From CAVVNN01 sp963749605 (GTDB lineage Bacteria; Actinomycetota; Thermoleophilia; Solirubrobacterales; 70-9): a stretch of DNA of 64,000 bases. The DNA lies in assembly GCA_963749605.1 (NCBI GenBank), contig CAVVNN010000002.1, positions 744,001 through 808,000 on the forward strand, read 5' to 3'. The translations under genes were made by a program, and so were the position numbers. How positions within the stretch are numbered: position 1 is the first letter of the stretch; every line of letters starts with the position of its first letter. A model generated the notes under the pieces. It was not told where the DNA came from, searched no databases, and saw only the letters and a program-made list of their open reading frames with translations. Below are positions 62,541 to 64,000 of the stretch, one piece after another.

Positions 62541-63131
62541 CTAGCTGCCCGCGGGCAGCACAGTGATCGAGCCGTGCATCCAGGGGTGAATGGCGCACAT
62601 GAAGGTGATCGTGGTCCCGGCGGCGGCGGTCACCTGCTGCACGATCGAGGTGCCCGGTTTCTCACCCGTGAACCACGAGTCGCCCTTCGCAGTCAGGCTG
62701 CCCATCGTGTCCCAGCCGGGCGCGCCTGCTTCGACCGGGTTGACTTTCACCGGGCCGTTGCCTTTGACGCCGTGCCAGGCCGCGATCGCTTTGCAGATGT
62801 GGCCTTTGGTAAAGCAGATCTGGCGCGCTTTGGCTGTCTTCGGAATCGAACCTTTGGTCACCAGCGAGAAGGTGTGGGGACCGACCTGTTTTGGGTTGGT
62901 CGTGTTCCTCACTTCGAGCTGATCGCCCTGGTCCACCGTTTTCGGCGCGATGAAGCGGAGGCCGCCTTTGCCGTCTTTGATCAAGACGGTGTCGACCGTG
63001 GAGCCAGCCACAGGCGTCGTGGTGTCGGCGCCGGCGAGCCCGGGCACGAGCACCGCGACCCCGACCGCCATCGCGGCAGCGGCCGCGACCGTTGCCCGGA
63101 TCGACGCAGTGCGAGTGAGACGTGTCTTCAA
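62541..63131 (-). CDS. Secreted cupredoxin (blue copper) protein
   Basis: 196 residues from the TTG at 63131, chosen because AAAGGAG lies 5 nt upstream. Signal peptide (ATVAAAAAMAVGVAVLVPGL, cleaved near AGA). Type 1 copper ligands: His in QVGPHTFSLV and the cluster FMCAIHPWMHGSITV (Cys, His, Met). Two more Cys in ARQICFTKGHICKAIAAWHG probably form a disulfide. Likely electron partner of the multicopper oxidase encoded 34 bp downstream. Confidence 0.85.
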   Translation of the reverse strand: MKTRLTRTASIRATVAAAAAMAVGVAVLVPGLAGADTTTPVAGSTVDTVLIKDGKGGLRFIAPKTVDQGDQLEVRNTTNPKQVGPHTFSLVTKGSIPKTAKARQICFTKGHICKAIAAWHGVKGNGPVKVNPVEAGAPGWDTMGSLTAKGDSWFTGEKPGTSIVQQVTAAAGTTITFMCAIHPWMHGSITVLPAGS

Positions 63132-63268
63132 GGTTCTCCTTTCGAGCGCCGGTCTCCCCACCGGCGCGTGCCTGCAGAAGCGCTTCAGACCGCCAACTTA
63201 TTACGGCGAGGACGCCAAGGCAAGCGCGAACCTCCGGAAACGGGCGATAGCCTGCCCGCAACGAAGCG

Positions 63269-63646
63269 ATGCCGACCTTCCTCCACACCTGCTACCGCAT
63301 TGGCGACATCGACCGCTCGGTCGCCTTCTACGAGAAGCTGGGCTTCGAGGAGGTCGCCCGGATGCCGATCGGCGAGGAGGCGATCAACGTCTTCATGGGC
63401 CTGCCGGGCGAAGACCCGAGGCTGGAGCTGACCTACAACCACGGCGTCGACTCCTACGAGCTCGGCACCGGCTACAACCACATCGCCGTCGCCGTCGACG
63501 ACCTCGATGCCACCTTGGAGCGACTCGCCTCCGAAGGCGTCGACCCCGAGAAGCCCCCCTACCGCCCCGGCGGCCGCACCGAGGGCCACCGAATCTGCTT
63601 CGTCCGCGACCCGGACGGGTACCGCATCGAGCTGATCGGCGATTAG
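63269..63646 (+). CDS. VOC-family protein, glyoxalase I-like
   Basis: 125 residues, the length of GloA. FLHTCYRIGDIDRSVAFYEK gives the first metal His, RLELTYNHGVDSYELG the first Glu, GYNHIAVAVDDLDATLERLA the second His and DPDGYRIELIG the second Glu. These are the four metal ligands of glyoxalase I. It probably acts on methylglyoxal adducts; in actinobacteria the thiol cofactor would be mycothiol rather than glutathione (inference). Divergent from the cupredoxin gene. Confidence 0.87.
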   Translation: MPTFLHTCYRIGDIDRSVAFYEKLGFEEVARMPIGEEAINVFMGLPGEDPRLELTYNHGVDSYELGTGYNHIAVAVDDLDATLERLASEGVDPEKPPYRPGGRTEGHRICFVRDPDGYRIELIGD

Positions 63647-63724
63647 GCGCGGCGGGCCGGTCGCCTGCAATCCGAGGCCGCTAGGCTCCCCCGCTCTGAG
63701 ACGGAGACGGAGGAAGGCGGGCGC

Positions 63725-64000
63725 TTGAAACTCGTGATCGGGATCGTGCGTCCCGAGAAGGCCAACGACGTGCTGGAGGCGCTCTACCGGGCGGAGGTGC
63801 GCGGCGTCTCGATCAGCCGCGTGCAGGGGCACGGCGGCGAGCTGGAAAGGGTCGAGACCTACCGCGGCACCACCGTGCAGATGGGCCTCTCGGAGAAGGT
63901 CCGGTTCGAGGTCGCGGTCTCCGACGAGTTCGTGCAGCCGACCGTCGACGCCCTCTGCGACGGGGCCCGGACGGGCGAGGTCGGCGACGGCAAGATCTTC
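63725..64000 (+). CDS. PII-family nitrogen regulatory protein, 3' end beyond window
   Basis: Starts at a TTG (63725) with GGAGGAAGG a little upstream; 92 residues are visible and the frame is open at the right edge. LKLVIGIVRPEKANDVLEAL, VQGHGGELERVETYRG and ARTGEVGDGKIF are PII signatures. The T-loop reads YRGTTVQMGLSEKV, so the Tyr that is uridylylated or adenylylated in GlnB/GlnK is Val here. It should bind ATP/2-oxoglutarate, but control by nucleotidylation is unlikely. The partner is not in the window. Confidence 0.88.
   Translation, partial: MKLVIGIVRPEKANDVLEALYRAEVRGVSISRVQGHGGELERVETYRGTTVQMGLSEKVRFEVAVSDEFVQPTVDALCDGARTGEVGDGKIF

Overview
The window is high-GC, densely packed DNA with short intergenic gaps, frequent GTG/TTG starts, 4-nt start/stop overlaps, F420-type luciferase-like oxidoreductases, ergothioneine genes and a monoderm-style type IV pilus locus without a secretin. 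This fits an actinobacterium; the combination of type IV pili, paired ArsA-type ATPases and surface proteins with C-terminal lysine-rich beta domains suggests Thermoleophilia/Solirubrobacterales. The lineage is an inference from gene content; there is no rRNA or tRNA gene in the window.

Layout. 1-3.1 kb: 3' part of an ArsA-like ATPase, an unrecognised acidic protein and an HxlR regulator. 3.2-11.2 kb: minor prepilins, pilM-pilN-pilO, a further pilus membrane protein and prepilin peptidase. 11.3-13.1 kb: a vapBC pair and a decayed surface-protein gene. 13.1-16.6 kb: the major pilin gene, transcribed leftwards from behind a clear c-di-GMP-I (GEMM) riboswitch. Diverging from it are a protein with a degenerate GGDEF domain and an orphan MshEN-domain/coiled-coil protein. 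16.6-18.8 kb: a Fic protein under a perfect 12-bp palindrome and a tacAT-type toxin-antitoxin pair. 19-25 kb: the pilus motor operon pilT2 - thioredoxin-like protein - pilB - pilT - pilC, downstream of rpoD (25-26.1 kb).

26-64 kb is mainly housekeeping and metabolism. It holds a YihY/BrkB protein, a secreted glycosyl hydrolase, glpX, egtB-egtD, the pntA1-pntA2-pntB transhydrogenase, a CtpE-like P-type ATPase and acyl-CoA genes (thiolase, enoyl-CoA hydratase, thioesterase). Then come an ECF sigma/anti-sigma pair, a DrrAB-like ABC exporter, PAS, metallo-hydrolase and HD proteins, a methylthioadenosine salvage pair, acs, uppP, an NlpC/P60 peptidase, a cupredoxin plus multicopper oxidase pair, a glyoxalase-like protein and the start of a PII gene.

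The most interesting part is the c-di-GMP theme in the pilus region: a riboswitch on the major pilin, a GGDEF-like protein that has lost its signature, and a motor-type MshEN domain detached from any ATPase and attached to a long repetitive coiled coil. Several genes (pilO, the following pilus gene, pilA, an rRNA methyltransferase) carry single-base frameshifts. Some lie next to homopolymers and may be sequencing errors, so they need checking in the reads before being called real.
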